Source: Pomphorhynchus laevis
Taxonomy: Eukaryota; Acanthocephala; Palaeacanthocephala; Echinorhynchida; Pomphorhynchidae
Length of the DNA: 64,000 bases
Direction: 5' to 3'
Assembly (NCBI GenBank): GCA_012934845.2
Contig: WNNJ02001254.1
Coordinates: 1 to 64,000, forward strand
Position 1 is the first letter of the stretch. Each line of letters starts with the position of its first letter. The notes under the pieces are model-generated. The model made no database searches. It saw only the letters and a program-made list of their open reading frames with translations, and was not told the DNA's origin. The translations under genes and the position numbers were made by a program. Shown here piece after piece: positions 1-9,419 of the stretch.

Positions 1-48
<48 letters not shown>
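1..48. repeat. (TA)n microsatellite
   Basis: Pure TA dinucleotide tract reaching the left edge of the window, directly abutting hammerhead repeat copy X1. Its full length is unknown because the window cuts it. Confidence 0.98.
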
Positions 49-49
<1 letters not shown>

Positions 50-480
50 CGAATAGTTGCTAGGTCACACGAGGTGACTTTCGCATTGGAAACCAGCTAC
101 AGAATCCTTCCTTCATGATATCCAATTCCATACACCCTGACTACTAACGGCGCCATTGCCACAACCGTTTTCGTTTCGCCCGCTTTTTGCCACATGTTGG
201 TAGCCCCGGGCTCGTCAGAAGGCTGACTACCAACTCTTCGCCTTTTGAAATTTGACTTATCCGAGATTCGAGCTGTCGCTCTCCGTACTTGGCTTGCGCT
301 CTTGACTGCTAGGCTACGAATCCAGGATTACCAGATTTCACACAGTATATGAAACCTCTTACTATCCAGAACTGATTTCATCTTCTGCATAATAATTTCG
401 TTGGATCATAGATGATAAATGGACTGTATCTTGATATTTATTATGAATATCTAGCACAGGTGACTTGCATTGACCACTAC
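49..480 (-). mobile_element. Retrozyme-like repeat X, copy X1
   Basis: Copy of a dispersed, relatively GC-rich repeat that also occurs at 1705-2220 (+), 15479-16020 (-) and 16080-16652 (+). Read on the minus strand it holds, in order, a tRNA-like box A and box B (Pol III promoter-like) and then a hammerhead ribozyme core at 134-223. The left end abuts (TA)n at 1-48 and the right end lies close to (TA)n at 505. Homology to the other copies fades after about 370; the remaining bases are AT-rich. No protein is encoded. The design (small, non-coding, ribozyme-bearing) resembles retrozymes or SMalpha-type SINE-like elements of other animals; that comparison is from family knowledge, not a database match. 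Confidence 0.7.
134..223 (-). ncRNA. Hammerhead ribozyme, family X copy 1
   Basis: On the minus strand: CTGACGA (218-212), stem II GCCC/GGGC, GAAAC, then a long imperfect stem III ending at GTC (141-139), followed by AGGGT, which pairs with GCCTT before the CTGACGA (five pairs, two wobbles). The core boxes are intact in this copy. Stem III contains mismatches, so activity is uncertain. Confidence 0.6.
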
Positions 481-500
481 ATTTCTATATATCCATCATA

Positions 501-504
<4 letters not shown>

Positions 505-564
<60 letters not shown>
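505..564. repeat. (TA)n microsatellite
   Basis: Pure TA tract directly next to the 59-bp foldback at 565-693. Confidence 0.98.
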
Positions 565-569
<5 letters not shown>

Positions 570-693
570 CCATATGTAAATAAGCAGCAGAAGAACAATA
601 AAATAAAATATTTATTACGTTTCATATTTATTACGAAACGTAATAAATATTTTATTTTATTGTTCTTCTGCTGCTTATTTACATATGGAATAT
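565..693. repeat. Foldback, 59-bp arms
   Basis: Inverted repeat with arms 565-623 and 635-693 and an 11-nt loop. I saw no mismatch in the arms by eye. It is non-coding and sits against (TA)n. Its origin is unknown; it could be a miniature foldback element or an inverted duplication made during repair. Confidence 0.9.
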
Positions 694-747
694 AATATAA
701 TCGATCGTAGCAAACGATCAGCAGTGATGGGTATTCCTATTTTCTCT

Positions 748-750
<3 letters not shown>

Positions 751-817
<67 letters not shown>
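751..817. repeat. (TA)n microsatellite
   Basis: Pure TA tract just upstream of the family Q tandem pair. Confidence 0.98.
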
Positions 818-820
<3 letters not shown>

Positions 821-828
821 TTTGGTAT

Positions 829-1079
829 AATTAAAATTCCTGCCGAATAAAATTAGGATGATCCGGAAAGCACGTTGTTAGTTTAAAGAGGCTATGCCCA
901 TGCTACTACGTTAGCAAATTCTCGGAGATGCCTTTTAAATATATCACAAGGCAGCCGAAACGACTGATGGTAGTTCACCCTACTGATGAGTGCTGCCGGC
1001 TACCATCAGATCGTCTAGGAGTGATAAGGAAGTCTGCTCTGCATGTAATCGAACTCCGGTTTTTGGCAAAATTTACAAT
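829..1079 (+). repeat. Family Q repeat, tandem copy 1
   Basis: A 250-bp sequence repeated nearly identically at 1190-1440 (offset 361 bp). It contains the permuted hammerhead strand set at 950-1023. The open frame inside it (928-1170) is not convincing as a gene: the second copy runs into a (TA)n tract, giving an Ile-Tyr repeat. I read it as a non-coding RNA repeat unit. Confidence 0.85.
950..1023 (+). ncRNA. Permuted hammerhead, family Q copy A
   Basis: In order: GGCAGCC (stem II 3' strand, 950-956), GAAA (957-960), stem III 5' strand 961-973, CACCCTA (stem I 3' strand, 976-982), CTGATGA (983-989), TGCTGCC (stem II 5' strand, 991-997), stem III 3' strand 1000-1013, GTC (1013-1015), TAGGAGTG (stem I 5' strand, 1016-1023). 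Stem III is about 13 bp with one bulged A. All helices cross within one copy, so a nested ribozyme needs a neighbouring copy. Predicted cleavage is after 1015. Confidence 0.6.
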
Positions 1080-1189
1080 TATGAAACTGAAGCTTTTTAG
1101 CTCCCGGAGCACAGTTTTACACATTCTACGATTAAATTATAAAAACGTATCCGACAAAGGGATCCTGTGAGAAAGCAAGCAGCGACAGC

Positions 1190-1435
1190 AATTAAAATTC
1201 CTGCCGAATAAAATTAGGATGATCCGGAAAGCACGTTGTTAGTTTAAAGAGGCTATGCCCATGCTACTACGTTAGCAAATTCTCGGAGATGCCTTTTAAA
1301 TATATCACAAGGCAGCCGAAACGACTGATGGTAGTTCACCCTACTGATGAGTGCTGCCGGCTACCATCAGATCGTCTAGGAGTGATAAGGAAGTCTGCTC
1401 TGCATGTAATCGAACTCCGGTTTTTGGCAAAATTT

Positions 1436-1440
<5 letters not shown>
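1190..1440 (+). repeat. Family Q repeat, tandem copy 2
   Basis: Second member of the tandem pair, offset 361 bp from the first. It runs directly into (TA)n at 1440. Sequence is almost identical to copy 1 through the ribozyme region, consistent with a recent tandem duplication or insertion as a dimer. Confidence 0.85.
1311..1384 (+). ncRNA. Permuted hammerhead, family Q copy B
   Basis: Same strand set as copy A shifted by 361 bp: GAAAC at 1318-1322, CTGATGA at 1344-1350, GTC ending at 1376. The CTGATGA strand of copy A (976-997) with the GAAAC and GTC strands of this copy would form a fully nested hammerhead, with a loop of about 310 nt closing stem II. Confidence 0.6.

Positions 1441-1504
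<64 letters not shown>
1440..1504. repeat. (TA)n microsatellite
   Basis: Pure TA tract separating the two + oriented Q copies from an inverted Q copy. Confidence 0.98.
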
Positions 1505-1507
<3 letters not shown>

Positions 1508-1552
1508 AGTAAGAGTTCAAATCGAGCATATTCTTCAGTCTGCAAACTTTCG

Positions 1553-1627
1553 TCACTCCTAGACGGTCATGTGATAGCCGGCAGCCATCGTCAGTAAGAT
1601 GAACTATCACACGCCGTTTCGGCTGCC
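1553..1627 (-). ncRNA. Permuted hammerhead, family Q copy C (inverted)
   Basis: On the minus strand: GGCAGCC, GAAAC (1620-1616), stem III 5' strand, CTGACGA, T, GGCTGCC (seven perfect stem II pairs), stem III 3' strand, GTC (1564-1562), TAGGAGTGA. The stem III sequence differs from copies A and B on both sides, yet about 13 pairs remain. These are compensatory changes that argue for a conserved RNA structure. Confidence 0.6.
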
Positions 1628-1670
1628 TCTGTGACATTCTGAAAATGCATTTCCGACATCTAGCTTAAAT

Positions 1671-1672
<2 letters not shown>

Positions 1673-1704
<32 letters not shown>
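1673..1704. repeat. (TA)n microsatellite
   Basis: Short TA tract abutting the left end of X copy 2. Confidence 0.95.
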
Positions 1705-1706
<2 letters not shown>

Positions 1707-2218
1707 ATATCATGAAGGAAGGATTCTGTAGCTGGTTTTCAATGCAAAAGTCACCTCGTGTGACCTAGCAACTATTCAGTACATAAATAAGCATCCATCA
1801 AAAGATCACCAGTCCCGATTTCAATCGATCTTCATGATCTCATACGATACAATATATAATAAGCATGCCAGAGAGCATCTCGGACAATGCAGTTTCTGGA
1901 GATCATGATGGAAGGTTTCATATACTGTGTGAAATCTGATAATCCTGGATTCGTAGCCTAGCAGTCAAGAGCGCAAGCCAAGTACGGAGAGCGACAGCTT
2001 GAATCTCGGATAAGTCAAATTTCAAAAAGCGAAGAGTTGGTAGTCAGCCTTCTGATAAGCCCGGGGCTACCAACATGTGGCAAAAAGCGGGCGAAACGAA
2101 AACGGCTGTGGCAATGTGGCCGTTAGTAGTCAGGGTGTATGGAATTGGATATCATGAAGGAAGGATTCTGTAGCTAGTTTTCAATGCGAAAGTCACCTCG
2201 TGTGGCCTAGCAACTATT

Positions 2219-2220
<2 letters not shown>
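1705..2220 (+). mobile_element. Retrozyme-like repeat X, copy X2
   Basis: A 516-bp copy bounded on both sides by (TA)n. Its first about 70 bp (starting at the GAAGGAAGG motif near 1709) recur at its end (2155-2220), so it holds one unit of about 445 bp plus a partial second unit, as expected for insertion of an RNA concatemer or circular template. Inside are a box A-like sequence, a box B-like sequence (GCTTGAATC, one more change than in X4) and the hammerhead at 2047-2136. No coding capacity. Confidence 0.75.
2047..2136 (+). ncRNA. Hammerhead ribozyme, family X copy 2 (G8A mutant)
   Basis: Same architecture as the other X hammerheads, but the core reads CTGATAA at 2052-2058 instead of CTGANGA. 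This replaces the conserved G8, the general acid/base of the hammerhead, so this copy is predicted inactive. Stem II GCCC/GGGC, GAAAC and GTC (2129-2131) are retained. Confidence 0.6.

Positions 2221-2303
<83 letters not shown>
2221..2303. repeat. (TA)n microsatellite
   Basis: Pure TA tract at the right boundary of X copy 2. Open frames across it encode only Ile-Tyr repeats and are not genes. Confidence 0.98.
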
Positions 2304-2305
<2 letters not shown>

Positions 2306-2726
2306 GAGACATTCTGGGTTGAAATATTTGTGAAGTAAATCAAGCAACACCATTTAGTATATAGAAGAATCGTATCAAGGAGCAAGCGGAAATCAGAAAC
2401 TTCGGCATCAATACGGGCTCGGGGAGAAGAGAAATCAGATAGATCAACGTTAAAGTGTTTTGTCACTTATAACAATATCAGGCTGTTTGAATTAATTACG
2501 ATGATACATAAATCAAACTCAAAAATCAAAAATATCATAAATCAAACCATCACTGCCACTTTGAATCACAAGGTTGCAGGTAGGACCAGTATTTATCACT
2601 TTAGAATGGATCAACAGTAAGAGTTGATCATAAATCAACCATAAATCAACCTGGATTCGTGGATGTATTTTAATTGATATTTTAAAATGTAATTGTGAAC
2701 AGTTGAAACAGCCATTTGCGGCTAGT
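2304..2726. other. No gene seen
   Basis: AT-rich sequence between the X repeat and the RLE LINE. It has only short direct repeats of ATAAATCAA-type words around 2505-2660. I see no exon, RNA or element I can support. Confidence 0.6.
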
Positions 2727-2833
2727 AACTTGTACACTTTTTTTTAATTAATAACTTTATTGAAAAAGAAAAGTAAATTTTACAGAAATTAGGTTCCCGT
2801 CGCGCATTCGCAGACATAGTGAAGAAGACATAA

Positions 2834-3994
2834 TTAGACTTCGAGCACAGCGCAAAACTCGCTGTGGTGGGTTGTCATAAGATTAATAGGTTTGGAACAG
2901 CTGGAACGTGGCGAGCGTAAGCATGCGGAAACTGATCGTGCGATTTCAAAACTGATGTCTCGTTTCATCTTTATGGCTAGATCAGGATAAGAACGCGTTG
3001 ACCGATGCGTCAGTTTTGAAGCCGTGGTTTTGATTAATCTTTCCGCTTCAATGCCCATTCCTCCCGAAGTGGAGAAAATAAGAGGTATGAAAGACCCTCG
3101 TTCAACTAGCGCAATCCGTTCACTGTATTTGGCTTTCTTGCGACTCTCGTTGTATTCGAAAACAGACTCAGGCTTCCTTGATATGTTCGATTGAGCAGGT
3201 GCAGCAAATACATTAACATCAAAAAATGTTCGCTCAAATCGACTACCGTGTAGCCCGGAACAAACTATGTCAAGACGCGCGCTTGGATCACGGGTTGTTG
3301 TTGTTCGTTCGAAAGTAATATTTTCAGGAACCTCGGTTAGCTGAGGTTCGCAAGCTACGCCGTGAGATATGCGGCTAAGATAGTGTGAGATGATGTCGCG
3401 GACTGCATTATGCCGGATCGAAGGCAAAGCACCTCGTCTACATGATAAGGAATGAGCCACACTGACTCGAGTGCCGCAAATGCAGTTGCTAACTCCAATC
3501 TTAGGATCAGTATGTCCATACCTTGCGTTCAAAGCATCACTGAATTCGTTCGAAGAACGATGAAAATTTTCATGCTTGAGCGGAAGCGCACTTAACCACG
3601 AAGAAGCTCCACTGCGAGCAGCATGCGCGATCAGATTACTGGTTTCGGGTATCGCTAAGATCGGAATTTTAGAGAGGCGTTCTTGGTGAGATAGTGATCG
3701 TAGTGTCTTGATTTCGCTAAGCATAGTTTTCTGCCTCTCTCTTATGCTATCGCCACCTGAACCAGAATTATAGGTTGAAATTAGCATGTTTGAGGATTTG
3801 CGTTCAAGTGTGGCTATGGTTGCAGGGTTCGCGATACCAATACCTCCAAATTTTAAAGGAGAGCACAATATTGACTTCCAGTCTTCATCGAGGTCCCAGG
3901 ACACGAAGTTTGGGAGAAGCTGTGTGATTAAAGTGTGTGACAGATCCGACCAGATAGTGGCTGAGCAGCGCAGGTGCGCATTATGTGTGTCCAC
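2834..3994 (-). pseudogene. RLE LINE linker, CCHC and endonuclease domain (copy A)
   Basis: 386 residues. Near the middle is a CCHC-type cluster (CICG...H...C), then IRHNAVRD, ARLDIVC, FFDVNVF and KYSERI. This is the order of conserved residues in the C-terminal restriction-like endonuclease of R2-type LINEs (R-H, PD-D and K positions). Such enzymes nick the target and prime reverse transcription on the nicked DNA. It is the best preserved C-terminal domain in the window. No stop occurs after the frameshift that separates it from the RT. Confidence 0.8.
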
Positions 3995-4602
3995 TTAAAT
4001 TGGACGGAGTTGATTAATCCTGCAAAAGCGACATGCGGATCTACCTTGGCAACATAATCGAGACGTTGCAGCATTGTGGTCCATGTAGACAGAAGTTTTG
4101 CGGTTGCTGCATTTACAAAATCGTTGGACCCGACTGGACTGCCGAGAATGATGATTCCATCGGTGGAAGTTTTTATTTCGGGGTCGGGGAGGTTCGATTG
4201 ATCAATATGAAGGTGTGATAGGAGGTGAGACTTACGTGTGTTTACGAAATAGCCATACTTTGGTCCATCGGTATGAAGCACTTCCCATACCTGTTTCAAA
4301 ACGTCAGTGGTCCCAATAAAGTTGGCGTCATCTGCATACCATTTTTGGAAGACCGACGGAACTTTGCGTTGAATTGCTTTTATCAAAGGGAGAGAGGTCA
4401 GGGCGAAGCCAGCCATCGCAAAAGGATCGCCCTGGGTGAAACCTTCGGTGGAGTATAAGCTTTGACTTCCCACAATGAGTTGTGCAGGGTTTGCGTAGAC
4501 ATTACGAAGAGCCCGAGAAAGCGACGGGCATACGAAATCTATGTTGTGTAATGCCATCGCTCTGTTTGTTCGGTTGAAAGCATTTGAAGCATCGATTGAC
4601 AA
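3928..4602 (-). pseudogene. RLE LINE reverse transcriptase, partial (copy A)
   Basis: 224-residue frame with DASNAFNR (RT motif A region) at residues 4-11, FTQGDPFAMAGF (motif B) and KWYADDANFIG (motif C, catalytic YADD intact), followed by the GPKYGYFVN motif D region. It matches copies B-F in the same order. The start is only the first ATG after the 5' truncation and is not a true initiation site. A frameshift near 3930-3990 moves the reading frame into the next open frame (2834-3994). Confidence 0.85.
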
Positions 4603-4713
4603 AATACAGCGGTCGTCGTGACGGTTAAACTCATCTCTAAGTGTGCTGATGGCGACTTAGATACCGCCTTTTTGAGAAGCCCCTAATTGAACGGACCCAG
4701 CAACTTGTACACT

Positions 4714-6600
4714 ATAATAATAATAACCCTTACCAACGGTGAGAGGAATCAGTCTAGTCCGTAGGTAGTTACAATATAGCAATTGTCATACTTAAATGTA
4801 CATACGATAAGCCTATACTTTACGCATTATTTGCTATTTATTAGAAGTCAAAATGAAAATATTTCTGAATATATTAAAATAAATAGCATCTAAATGCGAG
4901 TTTGAAGATGACGGCGAATGAACATCGTGATTAGGCATATTAGATGCTTTATAGAAGGTATCAGTTGCAATAATATTTGAGAACTTTTATCAGGAAGTAA
5001 TGCCACCTCCTTACAAGAAGCTTGTGATAAATCCAAAAATAGCTGAATATTCTCGATTTGGTGAGGCTGGTCTGTGCTAGTAGCCTTCGTATGAGCGAAC
5101 GATTTCCGCTGCTAAATCTTTATCGAATTATGGAAACGTAACTGCAAATGCTAACAAAGTGCGAATTAGCTTTTACCCACAAAATTTACAATGTGATACT
5201 ACAACTAGAAGGCATGTCAATAAATGGAGGTGATATTTTGTGGTGTGGCAACAAAGCATTAACGCTTCGAGTGTTCAGTTTGAACTGTTAGTGCATGACA
5301 TGCGTGAATCTTGGACATTAAATTTGGTATAAGACATGATGCATATACATTCAAACAATATCTCTGCAATTTCTTCTATTGCTCAATATTTCTTAAACAC
5401 GGATGATTCGAAAACATTTATTGCCATTACAATTACAAAAGCCTCAATGCTTTATAAAGTTCAAATTTTTATTTTCAATGTTTTCGGTCTCCTAATAGAC
5501 CGAAATTATTTTAATAATTTCTCATTAGTTTAAAATGATTTTTATGATATGAGTTACACTTCTTTTTATACTATTTCTCCTTCGTCTTTCACATTGTTTT
5601 GCTTTTCTATAAATTATGTCTAGAAAACCACTGCATAATCAATTATTTTGTCTTGCAACAGTTATCTAACTTATTTTTTTAAGAAACGCGATTACCATTA
5701 TTTAAATTATCAAGCAATGATAATATCGTTTTATACTTACGTTTGAATGTTTTACTTAGAAGTAATTCCTTTATTCGCGACCTAAGTGTGTTGATCGTGA
5801 AATATCAATTGGTACAACGGGATCTTTGTTCAAATATCTGTAAATACTAAAGTAGTCCATTAGATAAATTCTAAGTCATATATATGACATAGAATTTTAT
5901 TATATATCATTTTTCGTCGCTTCTGATTTTTATCTTTTCGTATAATACTGTAAAAATTTTGGTTCTTGAAATGATTGGCCTCTGTTGCTATAGCTTGTCG
6001 TTTCTTCTGCTTTGGATGATTCTTTAGATCAAAGTTAAACAAGCAAAGCATCACGACCGATGATGTGTTCGTTTATAGAATTATTCTTTAATCGAATTCA
6101 TTAATCATTGCTTATCGAATAAAGTTTGAAAAGCTGGCTGGCTATGTGAATTATTTTTCATTCTCTTCAAGCGATATGTTCGGTTTGCAATTTTATTTCA
6201 AAGTGTAGTCAATAATATTATCATCAATCCACGGGTAAGGTACGAAGTGTTCTACGTAAACGATGCTTTTTATTTTTTCGTATTTTTTATAGACGAAAAA
6301 TGTGTCGATGACTGGAGTTTCAAGCTCCTTGTAAAAGCAAGGTCGACCTCCTGTGAAACTTTGTCGACCTCTTTGTGAAAGCATTGCACACAGATCATTA
6401 TTAAACGCATGTACTTCCACTATTAACATTTCAAAGAATCGACATTAGACAGATTCGCACTTATTTATCCTCGAGCATAGAGTTGAACGTGTCTTTAACT
6501 TTAATCTGCAATTGAGCTCAATCTGCTTTGCCTGCAATTTTTATATATTGACTTATTGACTCAATGAGATCCATGGATGCACATGGCATCATGATTCTCT
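4714..6600. other. AT-rich, no gene seen
   Basis: No open frame here looks coding. A 9-bp hairpin (TTTCGGTCT and its complement, near 5486-5506) and a relatively GC-rich patch at 6190-6430 are the only structure I noticed. The frame at 6193-6429 (-) has no recognisable motif. Confidence 0.5.
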
Positions 6601-7894
6601 CAGTCAAAGATCAATGATCGATTTTGTAGTCGTTTTATTTGATCTTCGACGTTATGTTCTGGATACTCGTTTGAAGATAGGGCCTGAGCTGTCAACCGAT
6701 CACTGCATTGTAGTTAGTAAGCTTCGATGGAAGGCTCGGATGCTATACAAGCCTGGTAAACCCAAACGTTGTGTGAAGGCGTGCTGGGAGCGTCTAGCAG
6801 ATGTTTCTATCAAAGACCGTTTTTCTGGATACATCCCGGAGGACTTCTCTCGGTTGCCAGAAGAGGTGAAGAACATTTATTAGGAATGGAAGATGTTCAG
6901 ATCCTCGGTTACCAAAGCAACTGCGAAAAGTTGTGGCTTGAAAGCCTTAAGTGCTTGTCGCGGAGTAAATATTCGAATTGATTGGTGGATACCAACAGTT
7001 AGAAACTTTCTCCAACAGAAGAAGCTGGCCTATAAGGAAACTTTGTCAGATAAATCAGTGGAAGCAGTAGACAAGTACTGAAGGGCAAATACGAGCAGTT
7101 ACCGAAGCAAAGGAGATAGCTTGGGAGAAGTTTGGATATCACTTAGAACTTGATTATATGTCAGCTTCGAAGATGTTCTGGAGGACGATCAGGAATCTTC
7201 GTGTTAGAAAGCAAAAAAGCTCCTCAAACTGTCTATGACAAGAGAAGATCTATGCTGACTGACATTGAAGAAATTCTTGATTGTTGGATATAGCATTTTA
7301 GGAGTCTCCTTAATTTGGTGAATATGCCTTCTTTTGTAGAAGTTGAGCGTTTGGAACCAACGGAAGAGCTCATTTCTTTTGAAGAGGTCGTTGCTGTTGT
7401 TAAAAACTTCGTAATGACGAGTCTTCTGGATTAGACTAGATTCGACCTGAAGCTTTAAAGGCTCTCGACGCTGTTCGTATGAAATGGCTAGCACTTATCT
7501 TCAACGTTGCATTGAGGTCGGGCAAGGTTCCTAGTAAGTAGCGAACTGAGGTGGTGGTACGATCTTTAAGAAAGATGACTGAAGAGTTTGTTCCAATTAT
7601 CGGGTCATCACTCTTCTTAGCCAAACTGGTAAGCAATTTGCTAGGATTCTTGAGTTAAGGATACGGCCTATCGTTGAGGGACAGTTGCAAGAGGAACAAT
7701 GCGGCTTTCGTCCATGTCGTGGAACTACGGATCAGCTCTTTACTCTCTCAATTATCCTCGAAAGGTCTTGAGAGTTCGCTCAACCGGTCTATATGTGCTT
7801 TGTTGGTTTGAAGAAGGCATTCGACCGAGTTCCGCGAGAGAAATTGTGGGAGGTACTAAGAGAGTAAAGGGTAACACACTAACTTCGGGTAGCT

Positions 7895-8467
7895 GTGACT
7901 TCTCTGTATGGACAAAGTATGACTTGTGTTCGTGTTCTAGGTAGGAAGTCTGAATCATTTCTAGTAGGCGTTGGGCTTCCTTTGGGTTGTCCTTTGTCTC
8001 CACTTTTGTTCCTTGTTTACATGGAGAAAAATACGAGATGGGCTGCTCTGACAAATTTCGGTCTTCAGTTCGGTTTCATCAGGATACCATCTCTTCGTTT
8101 TGTAGATGATGTTGTGTTGTTGGCTTCTTGTCCTGAGGACTTACAATGCCCACTATATCGATTTACGATGGAATGCCAAGATGTAGGGATGTTGGTTAGT
8201 AACTCCAAGACTGTCTATATGTGTTCGTATCGGATTCAGGTGTCAATGCCAATCCGGATTGGGGAAAAGGTTCTTCCTGATGTGGAGGATTTCAAGTATC
8301 TTAGGGTATTGTTCTCGAAGGACGGCAGGAGCATCAGAAAGATTGAGAAGCGGATCTGTGCAGCCAACGCAATAATGCGTTCTTTATACAGGCCCGTCGT
8401 AGTGAAGCGGGAGTTGAGTCTTCGGCGAAGCTTTCGGCTTACCACGCAATCTTTGTTCTTATCTTAA
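7895..8467 (+). pseudogene. RTE-like reverse transcriptase fragment
   Basis: 190-residue frame containing motif B (PLGCPLSPLLF), the catalytic motif C as FVDD, and the downstream thumb region (DVEDFKYL). The preceding palm motifs are at 7699-7890 in other frames, so the domain is frameshifted. It cannot give a functional enzyme. Confidence 0.75.
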
Positions 8468-8470
8468 CCT

Positions 8471-8740
8471 ATGGTCATGAGCTTTGGGCTTTGGGTTGTG
8501 GCCGAAAGGATAACATATCGGATACAGTCGACCAAAATGAGGTTCCTTCGTGGTGTGGTCGGTCTTAGCCTTATAGATAAGGTTAGGAATTCGGTCATCC
8601 GGGATGGACTCGGAGTAAATTCGCTGCTTCTCCACATCGAAAAAAGTCAGCTGAGGTGGCTAGGACACGTTCTGAGGACGTCTAGGGATCGCCTTCTTCG
8701 GATGGTTTTCCAGGCCGAACGCTCTAGAAATAGACCTTAA
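8471..8740 (+). pseudogene. RTE-like LINE C-terminal fragment
   Basis: 89 residues ending in SQLRWLGHVLRTSRDRLL, the conserved C-terminal region of RTE and related LINE proteins. It is separated from the RT fragment by one stop at about 8466. A related minus-strand fragment lies at 22920-23175. Confidence 0.7.
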
Positions 8741-9419
8741 GGTAGACCTCGATACCGGTGTCTAGTATTTAAATCGAGTCTGCTAAATTAAATTAAATAA
8801 AAAATAATAAAATCACATAATTTTAAAATTAAATTATAAATTATAAAATTACATAAAAATCGAGTTTTTTATTGATTACGCTATTATATTTCAATCGATG
8901 ACAGAATGTGGCCGATTTGTAGTTACGATCATATTATTATTACAAATATGATACGCACAAGTAGCGAATCCTTAGTATTATTGATTTTTATAATTTGAAC
9001 AATTGATTAATGTGAGTCACGTGCTTATGCTTGTTTGATAATTGTAAATTTTGCCAACAGAAAAACTCGATGATCTTTAGACCTTACTAATATTTACACA
9101 TAATAATGCTCTAAGATTTCTTAATCTCCTTGTATAAAATTTAGCTCCGTTGTTCAAACTGATATCGATTTATATTTCGATTTTAGTAGTTATCCATATT
9201 ATATATAACTACTGGAAACTGCAGATTATCACTCTATCATGCTAGAGACATGGTTTCACCAGATGCCTAATTTTTGTTCAAATTTTGCTAATGCCATTAA
9301 ATAAGCAAAAAATAAACAGGTCACTTTTACTTTGTACCAGCAAAAATCTCTAACCGTTATCACAAATATAAACAAATGTAGACAAATATAGACAAAATCA
9401 TGTCTTGAGATGCCGTCTA

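Larger units (their letters stand above)
2739..4701 (-). mobile_element. 5'-truncated RLE LINE, copy A
   Basis: R2-superclade-like non-LTR element on the minus strand. It is flanked by a 12-bp direct repeat, AACTTGTACACT, at 2727-2738 and 4702-4713 (target-site duplication). The 3' end carries AATAAA and an A tract (T run at 2739). Coding content is the RT palm and thumb (3928-4602) and then the linker, CCHC and restriction-like endonuclease (2834-3994) in an overlapping frame. The 5' end breaks inside the RT domain, so it is a classic truncated target-primed insertion. A TAA stop lies near 4657. Confidence 0.85.
6614..8760 (+). mobile_element. RTE-like LINE, decayed
   Basis: Plus-strand LINE fragment in several frames. 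The end of an AP-endonuclease domain is visible (STDHCIVVSK at 6690-6720). RT motifs follow after frameshifts: GLPLGCPLSPLLFLVYM near 7967-8020 and FVDDVVLL near 8098-8121. The C-terminal motif RWLGHVLRTS lies at 8650-8685. RTE-clade proteins carry this endonuclease-RT order and the W-x-GHV tail. At least five stops or frameshifts separate the pieces. The 3' end runs into an AT-rich tail near 8785. Confidence 0.75.

Noticed and set aside
1289-1637. Open frames with long Ile-Tyr repeats
   Set aside because: They are translations of (TA)n tracts on both strands (also at 2218-2466 and 15298-15501), with no homology or start context.
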